Below are positions 14,704 to 23,346 of a DNA stretch of 29,140 nucleotides, in pieces. Position numbers and translations under genes: made by a program. Source of the stretch: CAYWLQ01 sp964458775 (GTDB lineage: Bacteria > Myxococcota_A > Polyangia > JAAYKL01). The first letter of the stretch is position 1, and the number at the start of each line of letters is the position of its first letter. Below the pieces are notes generated by a model. It was given only the letters and a program-made list of their open reading frames with translations, searched no databases and was not told the DNA's origin. The DNA lies in NCBI GenBank assembly GCA_964458775.1, contig CAYWLQ010000058.1, positions 1 to 29,140 on the forward strand. Direction: 5' to 3'.

Positions 14704-17094
14704 TTGATAAATTTGGTTCATAGTACACGTCCGACTATCGGCATTTTGGTCGACTGGCTTGAGGATAGGTATCAAAACACTGTTATTAGCGGAATAATAG
14801 ATGCAGCAAGAGATCATGATGTAAATGTCATTTGTTTTGCAGGAGGAGGAATTAACTCTGAACATCGATTTGGAAAGCAAAGAAACCGTATATTTGACTT
14901 AGTAAGCCAAAATTGTGTTGATGCTTTATTGCTGATGTCAGGAACACTTGCCAATGAAATCGGTCCTGCAGCAATGGCAAAATACTGTCGCAGATTCAAT
15001 CCCTTGCCTACATGCAGCATTGCTGTAGCTCTTACTGGAATACCCAGCGTTTTGGTTGATAACGCAACAGGAATGCGTCAAGCCGTCGTTCATTTGATTA
15101 CTGTTCACGGCTGTCGAAAAATCGCCTTTATTAGAGGTCCGCAGGTCAATGAAGAAGCAGAGCTTAGATACCGTGTCTATTGTGATGTTTTAAGAGAATA
15201 TAACATTCCAATTAAAAAGGAGCTTATTGTATCAGGTGATTTTCAGCGATCAGCCGGTGTAGAAGCAGTTAGAGTTTTTTTTGATTTACACAGAGAACGA
15301 CCGGATGCGATCATCGCTGCTGATGACTATATGGCATTGGGAGTAATTGACGGTTTGGCAGCTCGCGATATTCGAGTGCCGGAAGATGTAGCAGTGGTCG
15401 GTTTTGACGACGTAGAAGAAGCACGTTTTGCTGAGCCTCCCCTGACAACAGTTCATCAGCCTCTTTACGAAAAAGGTCGTTTTGCAATGGAAACCATTTT
15501 GGCTATGTTGCAAAAACAAAGAGTTGCGGACCGTTTAGTAATGCATACTGACCTGGTTACAAGAACTTCATGCGGTTGCGAAAAACCGATTTCTTTTCCT
15601 CCCGGAGCAGTAGGAGAACGAGAAATTAGAGAACAGGCTCAGCAAAGACTGCATGTTGAACGTTGGGCAAGAACAATTAGTCAAACCGAACAAAAGCTCA
15701 TTACCAATTTTGATGTTGTTTCAATGGTTAATGCTGTGGCGGATAAATTCCCTCAATTGGGAATTTCCAGTTGTTATTTGTCTTTGTATAAAGACCAAGA
15801 AAACTCTGAATTAATTCTCGCATACGATATCAATCGCGAATCATTGCCTCAAACCAGCGGTGAAGTTTTCTTATCCAATCAACTTGTTCCAAAACGTTGG
15901 CTTCCCAAAGACAAACAATTTTGTTTTGTTGTAGAGCCTTTGTTTTTTGAAGACCACCAGTTCGGTTTTGCGCTTTTTGAAATGGGTCCTACAGACGGTA
16001 TAGTTTATGAAATGTTGAGAGATCAGATTAGCGCTGCAATGAAAGGTGCTTCTTTGGTTCGCGAAGTTCTAGACAAGGATGCGGAAAGGCAAAAGCTGCT
16101 CAGCTACATTATTGATGTAACTCCGGACATGCACCGCATTCAACCTCTTGAGGATCTTTTTAACTGCATCCTCCGCCATGCAGGAGGACTTGCCGGCACA
16201 GAGGACTGCTTTTTGGCAGCGGCTCCGGAATATGAAGAAGCAAATATGAGTATTGTTATTCGTGCCGGCTCAGGTCGTTTTGCTGAACGCAGTCGACAAA
16301 ACAACTCCGTACTGGAAGAAAAGGATGCTCATTTGGTTGCTGAAGCTCTGCAACAAGGGGACATTATGGTACGAGAAAACATAATGGTTATACCCCTCAG
16401 AATAAGAGAATTAGCTGTCGGAGCGGTTTGCCTTTACAATCCGTCTGTATCACTAGAAGCAACAGAACTTCTTAGAATTTTTTCAAATCAAGCCACTGTT
16501 GCAATTCAAAACACCAGACTCTATGAAATGGCTGCACTGGATCCTCTCACAGGCGTTCATACCAGACGATTTTTTGAACAATGGATGCAGAGACAATTGC
16601 GTTCTGTCTTTATCTCCAAACAACCGATTTCTATGTTGATGATTGACCTTGATGGATTTAAAGGTATCAATGATAATTTTGGGCATCTAATAGGCGACAA
16701 GGCACTTTCTTTAGTAGGCAAAGTTATTCGAAGAGTTATTAGAGATACAGATGTTGTGGGAAGATACGGAGGAGATGAATTTGCAGTGTTACTCCCTCAT
16801 ACTACTTCATCCGGTGCAGCTCTGGTGGGCAGTCGCATTATAGAATTACTGGATCATCAGGTAATTAAGACTAAAACGGACACTATATCACTTAGAAGCA
16901 GTATTGGAGTAAGCATGCTGACTCCTCATACATTTGCTGCGTCAGATCTATCAAAATCCAATTCCTCAAAATACTACGTAACTATGGCAGAAAATCTTAT
17001 TCTCAATGCAGACAACGCGATGTATCTTGCCAAGCGAGAAGGCGGACAAGTTGTCAAAGAAGGCGATGTAACTTACTGGAGTCGCCCTGAATAA
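14704..17094 (+). CDS. Diguanylate cyclase with sugar-binding-type sensor and GAF domains
   Basis: The 796-residue protein is predicted to make c-di-GMP from two GTP. Residues about 10-290 form a LacI/periplasmic-binding-protein-like sensor (PTIGILVDWL, AAVVGFDD-type motif VAVVGFDDVEEARFAEPPL, TTVHQPL) without a DNA-binding helix-turn-helix. It ends with TSCGCEKP, a CGC seen in related sensor proteins. A GAF-like segment at about 335-445 and a clearer GAF at 482-608 follow. The GGDEF domain (about 612-785) has an intact signature, G689-G690-D691-E692-F693, and an RxxD inhibition site (R680, D683) five residues before it. No signal peptide or membrane helix is seen, so it is cytosolic. The TTG start abuts the preceding TAA; GGAGAGG lies upstream. 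The ligand is probably a sugar, by inference. Confidence 0.85.
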   Translation: MINLVHSTRPTIGILVDWLEDRYQNTVISGIIDAARDHDVNVICFAGGGINSEHRFGKQRNRIFDLVSQNCVDALLLMSGTLANEIGPAAMAKYCRRFNPLPTCSIAVALTGIPSVLVDNATGMRQAVVHLITVHGCRKIAFIRGPQVNEEAELRYRVYCDVLREYNIPIKKELIVSGDFQRSAGVEAVRVFFDLHRERPDAIIAADDYMALGVIDGLAARDIRVPEDVAVVGFDDVEEARFAEPPLTTVHQPLYEKGRFAMETILAMLQKQRVADRLVMHTDLVTRTSCGCEKPISFPPGAVGEREIREQAQQRLHVERWARTISQTEQKLITNFDVVSMVNAVADKFPQLGISSCYLSLYKDQENSELILAYDINRESLPQTSGEVFLSNQLVPKRWLPKDKQFCFVVEPLFFEDHQFGFALFEMGPTDGIVYEMLRDQISAAMKGASLVREVLDKDAERQKLLSYIIDVTPDMHRIQPLEDLFNCILRHAGGLAGTEDCFLAAAPEYEEANMSIVIRAGSGRFAERSRQNNSVLEEKDAHLVAEALQQGDIMVRENIMVIPLRIRELAVGAVCLYNPSVSLEATELLRIFSNQATVAIQNTRLYEMAALDPLTGVHTRRFFEQWMQRQLRSVFISKQPISMLMIDLDGFKGINDNFGHLIGDKALSLVGKVIRRVIRDTDVVGRYGGDEFAVLLPHTTSSGAALVGSRIIELLDHQVIKTKTDTISLRSSIGVSMLTPHTFAASDLSKSNSSKYYVTMAENLILNADNAMYLAKREGGQVVKEGDVTYWSRPE

Positions 17095-17131
17095 AAGAAA
17101 TAAAGAAAACTTGATGTGTTGATGTACTGAC

Positions 17132-18766
17132 CTAGATTCGCCTTGGCAATTCAACATTGCGTAGCTTTTCAGACAAATCAAAATATGTATTCAATGCAAT
17201 ACCAGGGGAATCTATTTTCTTTTCAAATAAACTCTTCAGCATCTTTTTAGTTATTATGCCGGATGTTAAAGCATAATAGAGCCGATCACCTAATATGTAT
17301 CCTAGTATATGGGAGGCTTGATGAAAAACTGTCGGATCTTTTAGAAAAGACGAAACTTGTGACGATATAGGCTTTTTTTGTCTTTCCAATCGAATATGAG
17401 CAAGAGCAAAAGCAGCAGCTCGCTGTTCATTGCTCATCTTTTTTAAACCCCGTTTTGTCTCAGCAATGGTTTTTCTCAGTTTTCCTTCGTGTTCTGTTTT
17501 TCGTTTGGGATTGATTATTTTAGAACCAAGAAATGCACATGCTTCATTTACTGTATAAAAATAAAATCGATCTTTTAAGTTTTGAGGAATTTCATCTTTG
17601 GTAATCATCTGTTTCAAATAGTGGGCGGATTCCTCGGCTGCATGATTTAATGAAAGCCTAGCCAAATAAACCAAGTTTAGCTTGGAAATACATGCACTAT
17701 CTCCTGATTTAATATTGATAAGTATTTGCTGCTTTTCTATCGAAGTCAGCCTCTCATCATCTAATGCTTTACCAAATTCCAAATCACAAGACAGTAATAC
17801 TTTTACTGATGAGGCAGCTTCTTGCCATGAAATATCGAGAAAGACTCCAAGATTCTTAATTAATGAACGAATTGTTATTTCAGCCTCGAGATGTTCGAGA
17901 ACCTCACTTTCAGATTGAATCCAATTAAGATATGATAATTGCTGAACCAACGGCGGTGTGTTGTTTACACAAAAAATGTTTGCGTCCACCTTTACTACTT
18001 CAATACCTTCGCGACGCTCTTTTGCTAACTGCCAATATATTTCTTCGGCATTCTGATAAACAATGACTCTTTCAGGCACTGAAAGTCCATGTTTTATAAA
18101 CGCTCTGTCAGTCTCAAAAGGAAGATGAAGAGGAGCAACATGCATTTGTCCGGCAAAGACTAGCAATAGGGCATTAGGAAATTTCTGCGCAGCCTCAGCA
18201 ATCTTTTGGGCAGCTAGTTTATCCCGTTTTTTGAGGGACAACGATGAGTCGCTGTCAATACCGACAATCATAAAGCCCTGTTCCATGGCCAAGTCAAATA
18301 TCGGTTTAAAATTTTGCCAAATATCGTAGGGCCAATGCTCTCGATAACGAATTCTTCTTAAAAAGGTCTTTTCTGATATTTTTCGATCCATAAAGCGATC
18401 CAGTTCTTGCTGGTACGCGGCCGGAACAAACTCTAAACATAAGCAAATATGGTCAATTTGAGACATAATGCCGCGAATTAACTTAACAAAGGTCCTTTGT
18501 GCCAAAGCAAGAGTGTGGTAATCGGCAATATATGCAACCTTAGACGCTGCAACCGCATCACACAGTGTTCCGAACCCGGATACTGATATGAAACCTGATA
18601 CACTTCTGTTATATTCATTACGATATTTAGAAAAATCAGATGACAGGTGTGACTCGCTGCTTTCTATTATTCTGCGCTGACGCTCAAAAATGCGGCGTTG
18701 CAATTCTATGATTTCCAATACTGTTGCTTTGCCGGATTCGAAGGAGTTCTTTTTGAGAAACTTCAT
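17132..18766 (-). CDS. ChaN-like (haem-binding/TIKI superfamily) protein
   Basis: This minus-strand gene converges on the diguanylate cyclase with a 37-base gap. From ATG 18766 the product is 544 residues; a GTG at 18781 would add five. Residues about 15-40 are a charged helix (LEIIELQRRIFERQRRIIES). A ChaN-like domain spans about 76-220: VAYIADYHTLALAQ with H84, LCLEFVPAAYQQELDRF with E112, REHWPYDIWQNFKPIFDLA, and LVFAGQMHVAPLHLP with H209. In Campylobacter ChaN binds haem and is a lipoprotein; here neither signal peptide nor lipobox is present. The remaining 320 residues are mostly helical and unrecognised. It may be a cytosolic relative with another role. No strong ribosome-binding site is seen for either start. 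Confidence 0.6.
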   Translation of the reverse strand: MKFLKKNSFESGKATVLEIIELQRRIFERQRRIIESSESHLSSDFSKYRNEYNRSVSGFISVSGFGTLCDAVAASKVAYIADYHTLALAQRTFVKLIRGIMSQIDHICLCLEFVPAAYQQELDRFMDRKISEKTFLRRIRYREHWPYDIWQNFKPIFDLAMEQGFMIVGIDSDSSLSLKKRDKLAAQKIAEAAQKFPNALLLVFAGQMHVAPLHLPFETDRAFIKHGLSVPERVIVYQNAEEIYWQLAKERREGIEVVKVDANIFCVNNTPPLVQQLSYLNWIQSESEVLEHLEAEITIRSLIKNLGVFLDISWQEAASSVKVLLSCDLEFGKALDDERLTSIEKQQILINIKSGDSACISKLNLVYLARLSLNHAAEESAHYLKQMITKDEIPQNLKDRFYFYTVNEACAFLGSKIINPKRKTEHEGKLRKTIAETKRGLKKMSNEQRAAAFALAHIRLERQKKPISSQVSSFLKDPTVFHQASHILGYILGDRLYYALTSGIITKKMLKSLFEKKIDSPGIALNTYFDLSEKLRNVELPRRI

Positions 18767-18934
18767 CTTAAAATTAAGCACCTTTTTATAGAATTTTGCA
18801 AAATGCTTTAGACAACCTCCGTTATTCTTATTTGTTTTTTATACATAGCACACAAAATCAAGCCGTGATATAGGACGTTTCGGAAAGCGCTTTTGATGAT
18901 GTCAGCCCGGTCTGACTATCGAGAGTCCAACATC

Positions 18935-18940
18935 GGAGGT
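18935..18940 (+). promoter_or_regulatory. Ribosome-binding site deciding the ferredoxin start
   Basis: GGAGGT lies six bases before ATG 18947. It selects this start over ATG 18893, which would add 18 residues not typical of small ferredoxins. Confidence 0.75.
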
Positions 18941-18946
18941 AATAAT

Positions 18947-19123
18947 ATGACAATTCCCAAAATAGACAAAAATGAATGCACCGGTTGCGAAGAATGTGTA
19001 GATAATTGCCCTTCAGAAGCTATTGCTATGGAGGATAATATAGCAGTAATCAATGCCGAAGCATGCACCGAATGCGGTGAATGTGTTGAAGTGTGTCCGG
19101 CGGAAGCCATTTCTGAAGAGTAA
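18947..19123 (+). CDS. 2[4Fe-4S] ferredoxin
   Basis: This 58-residue clostridial-type ferredoxin carries low-potential electrons in the cytosol. Both cluster motifs are complete: C11-x2-C14-x2-C17-x3-C21-P and C40-x2-C43-x2-C46-x3-C50-P. The protein is acidic, as usual for soluble ferredoxins. It is a possible partner of the pyruvate:ferredoxin oxidoreductase encoded about 5.6 kb upstream, by inference. It lies 51 bases before the FlhB-like gene and may be read with it. Confidence 0.92.
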   Translation: MTIPKIDKNECTGCEECVDNCPSEAIAMEDNIAVINAEACTECGECVEVCPAEAISEE

Positions 19124-19174
19124 TCTTTCCAGTTTTATACTGCCGTTATTGTCGCGGCTTTCGGAATAAAGAAA

Positions 19175-19873
19175 ATGAATGACTCCGGCCATTTTATTCC
19201 GCCAAGTTCCGGAAGATTAAAAGCCTTTGCCTCAATCGGCGGTTTTGGCAGGTCTACATTTTTGGTATCAGGAGGGGCGCTAATAGGAGCTTGTACCTCT
19301 ATTACTCTGGTTACGGCATCGTTTCTTGAACCGTCATGTTCAGTCGGTTATTTATCGGACAGCTTGTCTCCTTTTGCGCTTTCCCTAGAAGAAAGTTTTA
19401 ATTATGCGGTAATTCATTTTTTAAATATTTTGATACCTGTTTTGTTATCAACATTTATAGGCGGATTGGCCGGAGCTTTTATTCCTATTGCGATAGTCGG
19501 AGAGAAAAAAGGCAATACTTTTGTTCCTCTACCAAAAATTCCGCCAAGCGGAATATCCGTTTTAATATTGCGAATTTTCGGAACGGTTGTTTTCTTAATG
19601 ATTTCAATAATAATAATTCGAGAAATCAACCCAATTAGCGATATCCCATCAACTTGGGTATTTGAAATAGGTAATGCAGTCATTACAATACTTATCTCTA
19701 TGGGACTAATACTGGTATTTGTAGGTATTACAGAGCTCTTGATTATTAGACATAAAATATACCGCTCTCTTTTTCTCAATAGAAGCGAGGCGGTTCGCGA
19801 AACACACGGACAAAGCAACAGAATAAGGAAAGAACAAACTACTTTACTCCAAAAGCAGAGGATAAACTATTGA
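19175..19873 (+). CDS. Four-helix membrane protein, FlhB/SctU-like domain without the switch domain
   Basis: The 232-residue protein has four predicted membrane segments at about 29-51, 79-108, 127-148 and 164-191. The flanks resemble the FlhB/SctU export-switch family: an N-terminal PPSSGRLKAFASIGGFGRST corresponds to the family's TPKRLR...G.vaRS pattern, and the segment after the last helix, RHKIYRSLFLNRSEAVRET, resembles the family's RWQ...LRMSrqEVkdE stretch. The protein ends about 30 residues later, so the autocleaving cytoplasmic domain with its NPTH motif is missing. No other flagellar or type III secretion gene is in the window. The TGA overlaps the priA TTG start by four bases (TTGA). 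The family link is by eye and remote; it could be an unrelated four-helix protein. Confidence 0.45.
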   Translation: MNDSGHFIPPSSGRLKAFASIGGFGRSTFLVSGGALIGACTSITLVTASFLEPSCSVGYLSDSLSPFALSLEESFNYAVIHFLNILIPVLLSTFIGGLAGAFIPIAIVGEKKGNTFVPLPKIPPSGISVLILRIFGTVVFLMISIIIIREINPISDIPSTWVFEIGNAVITILISMGLILVFVGITELLIIRHKIYRSLFLNRSEAVRETHGQSNRIRKEQTTLLQKQRINY

Positions 19874-22131
19874 ACACATCTCAATATTGGGAAACTGCTA
19901 TTCCCGTTCCGTTGCGTCGCAACTTTATCTATGAGATTCCTAACGCTCTCGGTATACCATGCGCAGGAATGAGGGTTTTGGTACCCTTCGGTTCACGTCG
20001 AATGACCGGGTATTTGCTGCGCGAAGTAAAAATTAATAGTCTTCCTGAACGCGAATACAAAAAAGTTATTAACCTTTTAGATGAAAAACCGGCTGTTCCC
20101 CCTTCTCTTTTAGAATTTTTAGAAGAAGCAGCTGCATACTATATGCATCCAATGGGAGAAGCAGTACGTTCTGCGCTGCCGCCGGGTATCGATATTACCG
20201 AAAAAAAAGGTACGGTAAAAACTCCCAGGGTTAAAGTCCGAAAAATCCCGGTTGCTGTTTTGCTTTTGGACAATATTCAAGGTGCTCTATCTGCAATAAG
20301 CAAACGAGCGCATACTGAAGCTGCTGTATTGGAAGTGCTTGCAAAAGAAAAACTTATCTCATTTGCAAAACTAAAAGCTTTGTGCGGAAAGAGTGTAACA
20401 GTTCAAATTAAGAAGCTTGAAGAAAAAGGATATATAAGAATTGAAGAAAGGGATGCCGAACCTGACCCGTACTGGAAATTTTCAGTAACTCCTGATGAGC
20501 CTCCTGTTTTAACCGAAGAACAGGACTTGTCTGTTTCTCGAATTACTGATCGACTTAATAGAGGCGGATACGAAGGGTTTTTATTGCATGGCGTAACCGG
20601 CTCCGGAAAGACCGAGGTTTATTTTCGAATTATTGAACAGGCACATTGTGCGGGAAAAGGAGCGCTCGTACTGGTTCCGGAGATTGCACTGACACCTCAA
20701 CTTACCGACAGATATCGTCGAAGGTTCGGTGACGCTTTGGCTGTTTGGCATTCAGCTTTGTCAGAAAAAGATAGATATGAACAGTGGCAAGCTCTGCGAA
20801 CAGGAACCGTTAGAGTTGCGATAGGAGTGCGTTCAGCCGTTTTTGCGCCTGTTCAAAATTTAGGAGTCATCATTGTCGATGAGGAACATGACAGCTCCTT
20901 TAAACAAGAAAGAGGATTTCGGTATAACGCGCGCGATCTTGCTTTGCTGAGAGCTGCGCGATCAGGAGCTGTTGCCGTGCTTGGTTCTGCCACTCCTTCT
21001 CTGGAAAGCTTGGAAAACGCCTCACGAGGTAAGCTGACCAAGCTAATGTTAATAAACCGTGCAACAAATCAGCAAATGCCCAAGGTTAACATTATTGATA
21101 GAACGCTTCATCGAAACGGTCCCGGCAATCAGAATATGATTTCCAAACCTATGTACGATGCGATAACAGAGCGACTCAGCAAAAAAGAGCAGATAATCCT
21201 CTTTCTAAACCGAAGAGGTTTTGCACAGGCTATTTTGTGTCCGGATTGCGGAACTCTGATCAAATGCGATTTCTGCGCTGTTTCGATGACCTATCACAAA
21301 CGTCCGGAAAAGCTGATTTGTCATTATTGCGGAAGCAACAAGCCTCTTCCGCGGGAATGTCCGTCTTGCTCATCCAAAGCGGTGGAGCAAGTCGGAACAG
21401 GCACCCAACAAGTCGAAGATGTTTTGGCATCTTTGTTTCCCTCTGCTCGTATTGCAAGGCTCGATCGCGATACAGGCGCGGGACATAAAGCCGAAGCTGT
21501 ACTTTCAAAATTAAGAAATCAAGAAATTGATATTCTTGTAGGAACCCAAATGGTTACCAAAGGACATGACTTTCCGATGGTAACTCTTGTAGGTGTTTTA
21601 AATGCAGATGTAGGTCTGCACATGCCGGATTTTAGAGCATCTGAGCGAACTTTTCAGCTTTTAACGCAAGTTGCAGGTCGTGCAGGAAGAGGAAAGCTGA
21701 GCGGTTTGGGCTTAATACAAACCTATCATCCCAAACATCCGGCAGTGGTGTTTGCAAAAAATCACGACTATAATTCCTTTGCAGCAGGAGAACTAATATC
21801 CAGAAGAGAGTTAGGATATCCGCCCTTCGGTCGTTTGGCTCTTTTGCGTTTTAGCGGACCGGAAATTGAAGTAGTTGAAACCAAAACAAGATCAATCTTT
21901 TCAGAACTGAATCGCATTATCGCTCAGAATAAATATAGAGATTTAACACTCCTGGGACCTGTTCCCGCCCCGATGCCTTTTGTTCAAAACAAATATCATT
22001 TTCGAATTCTAATAAAAGCTCTAAGACAGGATCAAATAAGACATCTTCTAGAGCCGTTAATTCCAAATATAGAGGCCCCAGGTAAGGGCGTTAGAATTGC
22101 CGTGGATATTGATCCGTTTTCTATGCTTTAG
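19870..22131 (+). CDS. priA: Primosomal replication-restart helicase PriA
   Basis: PriA binds stalled forks and loads the replicative helicase. The 753-residue length fits. Residues 1-110 match the 3'-DNA-binding domain (IPVPLRRNFIYEIP, RVLVPFG). A winged-helix region follows, then the helicase core with Walker A GVTGSGKT at 241-248 and DEEH box at 337-340. The zinc-binding module has eight cysteines: C457, C460, C466, C469, C484, C487, C497 and C500. Motifs VGTQMVTKGHDFP and QVAGRAGRG lie in the second helicase lobe. The start is TTG 19870 with AGAGGA upstream; it overlaps the FlhB-like gene stop, so translation is probably coupled. Confidence 0.96.
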   Translation: MNTSQYWETAIPVPLRRNFIYEIPNALGIPCAGMRVLVPFGSRRMTGYLLREVKINSLPEREYKKVINLLDEKPAVPPSLLEFLEEAAAYYMHPMGEAVRSALPPGIDITEKKGTVKTPRVKVRKIPVAVLLLDNIQGALSAISKRAHTEAAVLEVLAKEKLISFAKLKALCGKSVTVQIKKLEEKGYIRIEERDAEPDPYWKFSVTPDEPPVLTEEQDLSVSRITDRLNRGGYEGFLLHGVTGSGKTEVYFRIIEQAHCAGKGALVLVPEIALTPQLTDRYRRRFGDALAVWHSALSEKDRYEQWQALRTGTVRVAIGVRSAVFAPVQNLGVIIVDEEHDSSFKQERGFRYNARDLALLRAARSGAVAVLGSATPSLESLENASRGKLTKLMLINRATNQQMPKVNIIDRTLHRNGPGNQNMISKPMYDAITERLSKKEQIILFLNRRGFAQAILCPDCGTLIKCDFCAVSMTYHKRPEKLICHYCGSNKPLPRECPSCSSKAVEQVGTGTQQVEDVLASLFPSARIARLDRDTGAGHKAEAVLSKLRNQEIDILVGTQMVTKGHDFPMVTLVGVLNADVGLHMPDFRASERTFQLLTQVAGRAGRGKLSGLGLIQTYHPKHPAVVFAKNHDYNSFAAGELISRRELGYPPFGRLALLRFSGPEIEVVETKTRSIFSELNRIIAQNKYRDLTLLGPVPAPMPFVQNKYHFRILIKALRQDQIRHLLEPLIPNIEAPGKGVRIAVDIDPFSML

Positions 22132-22322
22132 CATTTTTCATGTGGGTGTTTAAAAAAAATAGTACATGAGATGGAATATAAATTGTGTTTCAGACACTCT
22201 ATTGGAAGAGTAATATGATAGTGTACTTTTTTATATTATACTGATTTATGTAGGGTTGTAGTTTGCAGGGTTGTAGTTTGCTTTGTTTAAGCAACAGAAA
22301 AACCAGAATAAATGTGTGTATT
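22132..22322. other. AT-rich gap after priA with a 15-base tandem duplication
   Basis: The gap is AT-rich. AGGGTTGTAGTTTGC occurs twice in direct tandem at 22252-22266 and 22267-22281. A long A-run at about 22153 lies between TCATGT and ACATGA, a weak inverted pair with a 20-base loop. No promoter stands out. Confidence 0.5.
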
Positions 22323-23150
22323 TTGACAAAAGCAAGTTTTTCATTCTTTATGGTAATTGTTTTATGCATTTTAGCTGTTACGTCGGAGTCTATTGCAAAC
22401 AAGAAATCATCTGCTGATAGTCGGCAATCTCTGAAGCAAGAACTAACAATAGGCACAGAAGGTCTTATATTAAAGGGAGAAATACATGAGGGATATCTAG
22501 AGACACGTCAGTCTGTAAAAATTCCCATTCAGATAGACAAAACAGGTTGTTATGTTGTTAAGGCAGCGGGAAATGACAAGGTCGAAGATATGTCTTTGGC
22601 ATTGTATGTCAGCGGTTTAGAGCAAACCGGTGATCGTCTTTCCGGTCGAAGGCCTTCTCTTGAATGGTGTGCATCAGAAACAGGAACGGCGGAAATTGAA
22701 TTGCTTATGTATGCAGGTTCAGGTTCATTTGCAATTGCCGTATTCTACAAAGAATCCGCAAGGACACAAAAAGGCAAACTGCAAATAGGGGGCAAAGAAA
22801 CCGATTTTATTGCTAATCGTATTAGACAATTACACACACAGCTTGGCAAAGGACGTTCAGCAACATCAGAGCTGCTTCGCGGAAATCTAAAACAAAATAC
22901 AGAAATACAATTTACGATTTCAAATGTCATCGGATGCATTACGGTTATTGCAGTTCAGGAATCATCTCTTCGCAATATCACCGTTACACTTTCTGATAAA
23001 TCAGGCAACATTCCGTTTATTTATAAAAACACAGATACTTTCCTTTGGGGCGATACAGAATCATGTGTAAAAACAACACAACAAATCATTGTTACTGTGA
23101 AAGCAAATAGCGGAGCCGGCAATTTTGGTCTGCAAGTATTTTCTGAATAG
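22323..23150 (+). CDS. Secreted protein with two tandem beta-rich repeats, unknown function
   Basis: From TTG 22323 the 275-residue product has a signal peptide: Lys near the start, hydrophobic core (FFMVIVLCILAV), and likely cleavage after ESIA. A longer frame opens at 22263 within the upstream 15-base duplication; the start is uncertain and no strong ribosome-binding site is seen. The mature part has two similar halves of about 95 residues. Each has an early G-x-C segment (TGCYVVKAAG, IGCITVIAV), a later cysteine (SLEWCASE, TESCVKT), and a closing GSGSFAIAVFYKE or GAGNFGLQVFSE. This resembles tandem pre-peptidase C-terminal-like (PPC) beta domains, seen by eye only. Each half has two cysteines that could pair. 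It lies before the PDZ-NuoH-like gene but with its own gap. Confidence 0.6.
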   Translation: MTKASFSFFMVIVLCILAVTSESIANKKSSADSRQSLKQELTIGTEGLILKGEIHEGYLETRQSVKIPIQIDKTGCYVVKAAGNDKVEDMSLALYVSGLEQTGDRLSGRRPSLEWCASETGTAEIELLMYAGSGSFAIAVFYKESARTQKGKLQIGGKETDFIANRIRQLHTQLGKGRSATSELLRGNLKQNTEIQFTISNVIGCITVIAVQESSLRNITVTLSDKSGNIPFIYKNTDTFLWGDTESCVKTTQQIIVTVKANSGAGNFGLQVFSE

Positions 23151-23196
23151 TCACATCGCAGGTTTGTCACAAAATCATTATAAGGAGTTGCCTTCT

Positions 23197-23238
23197 ATGG
23201 TGCATTACTGCCTTATATTTTTAATGTCTTTTATTTGA
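23197..23238 (+). CDS. Thirteen-codon ORF with strong ribosome-binding site, possible leader peptide
   Basis: AAGGAG at 23182-23187 lies nine bases before ATG 23197, which opens a 13-codon frame (MVHYCLIFLMSFI) ending in TGA. The peptide is hydrophobic. It lies 108 bases before the PDZ-NuoH-like gene. It may be a leader peptide, a gene remnant, or chance. Confidence 0.25.
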   Translation: MVHYCLIFLMSFI

Positions 23239-23346
23239 CTTAGTCGATTTCTAAATAGATATAGCCAAAAACTGGATTACGAATTGTTTTTAGCACTATC
23301 TTACCAAAAGATTGTAATGTTGACACCGAAGTTGACAGAGGTATTC

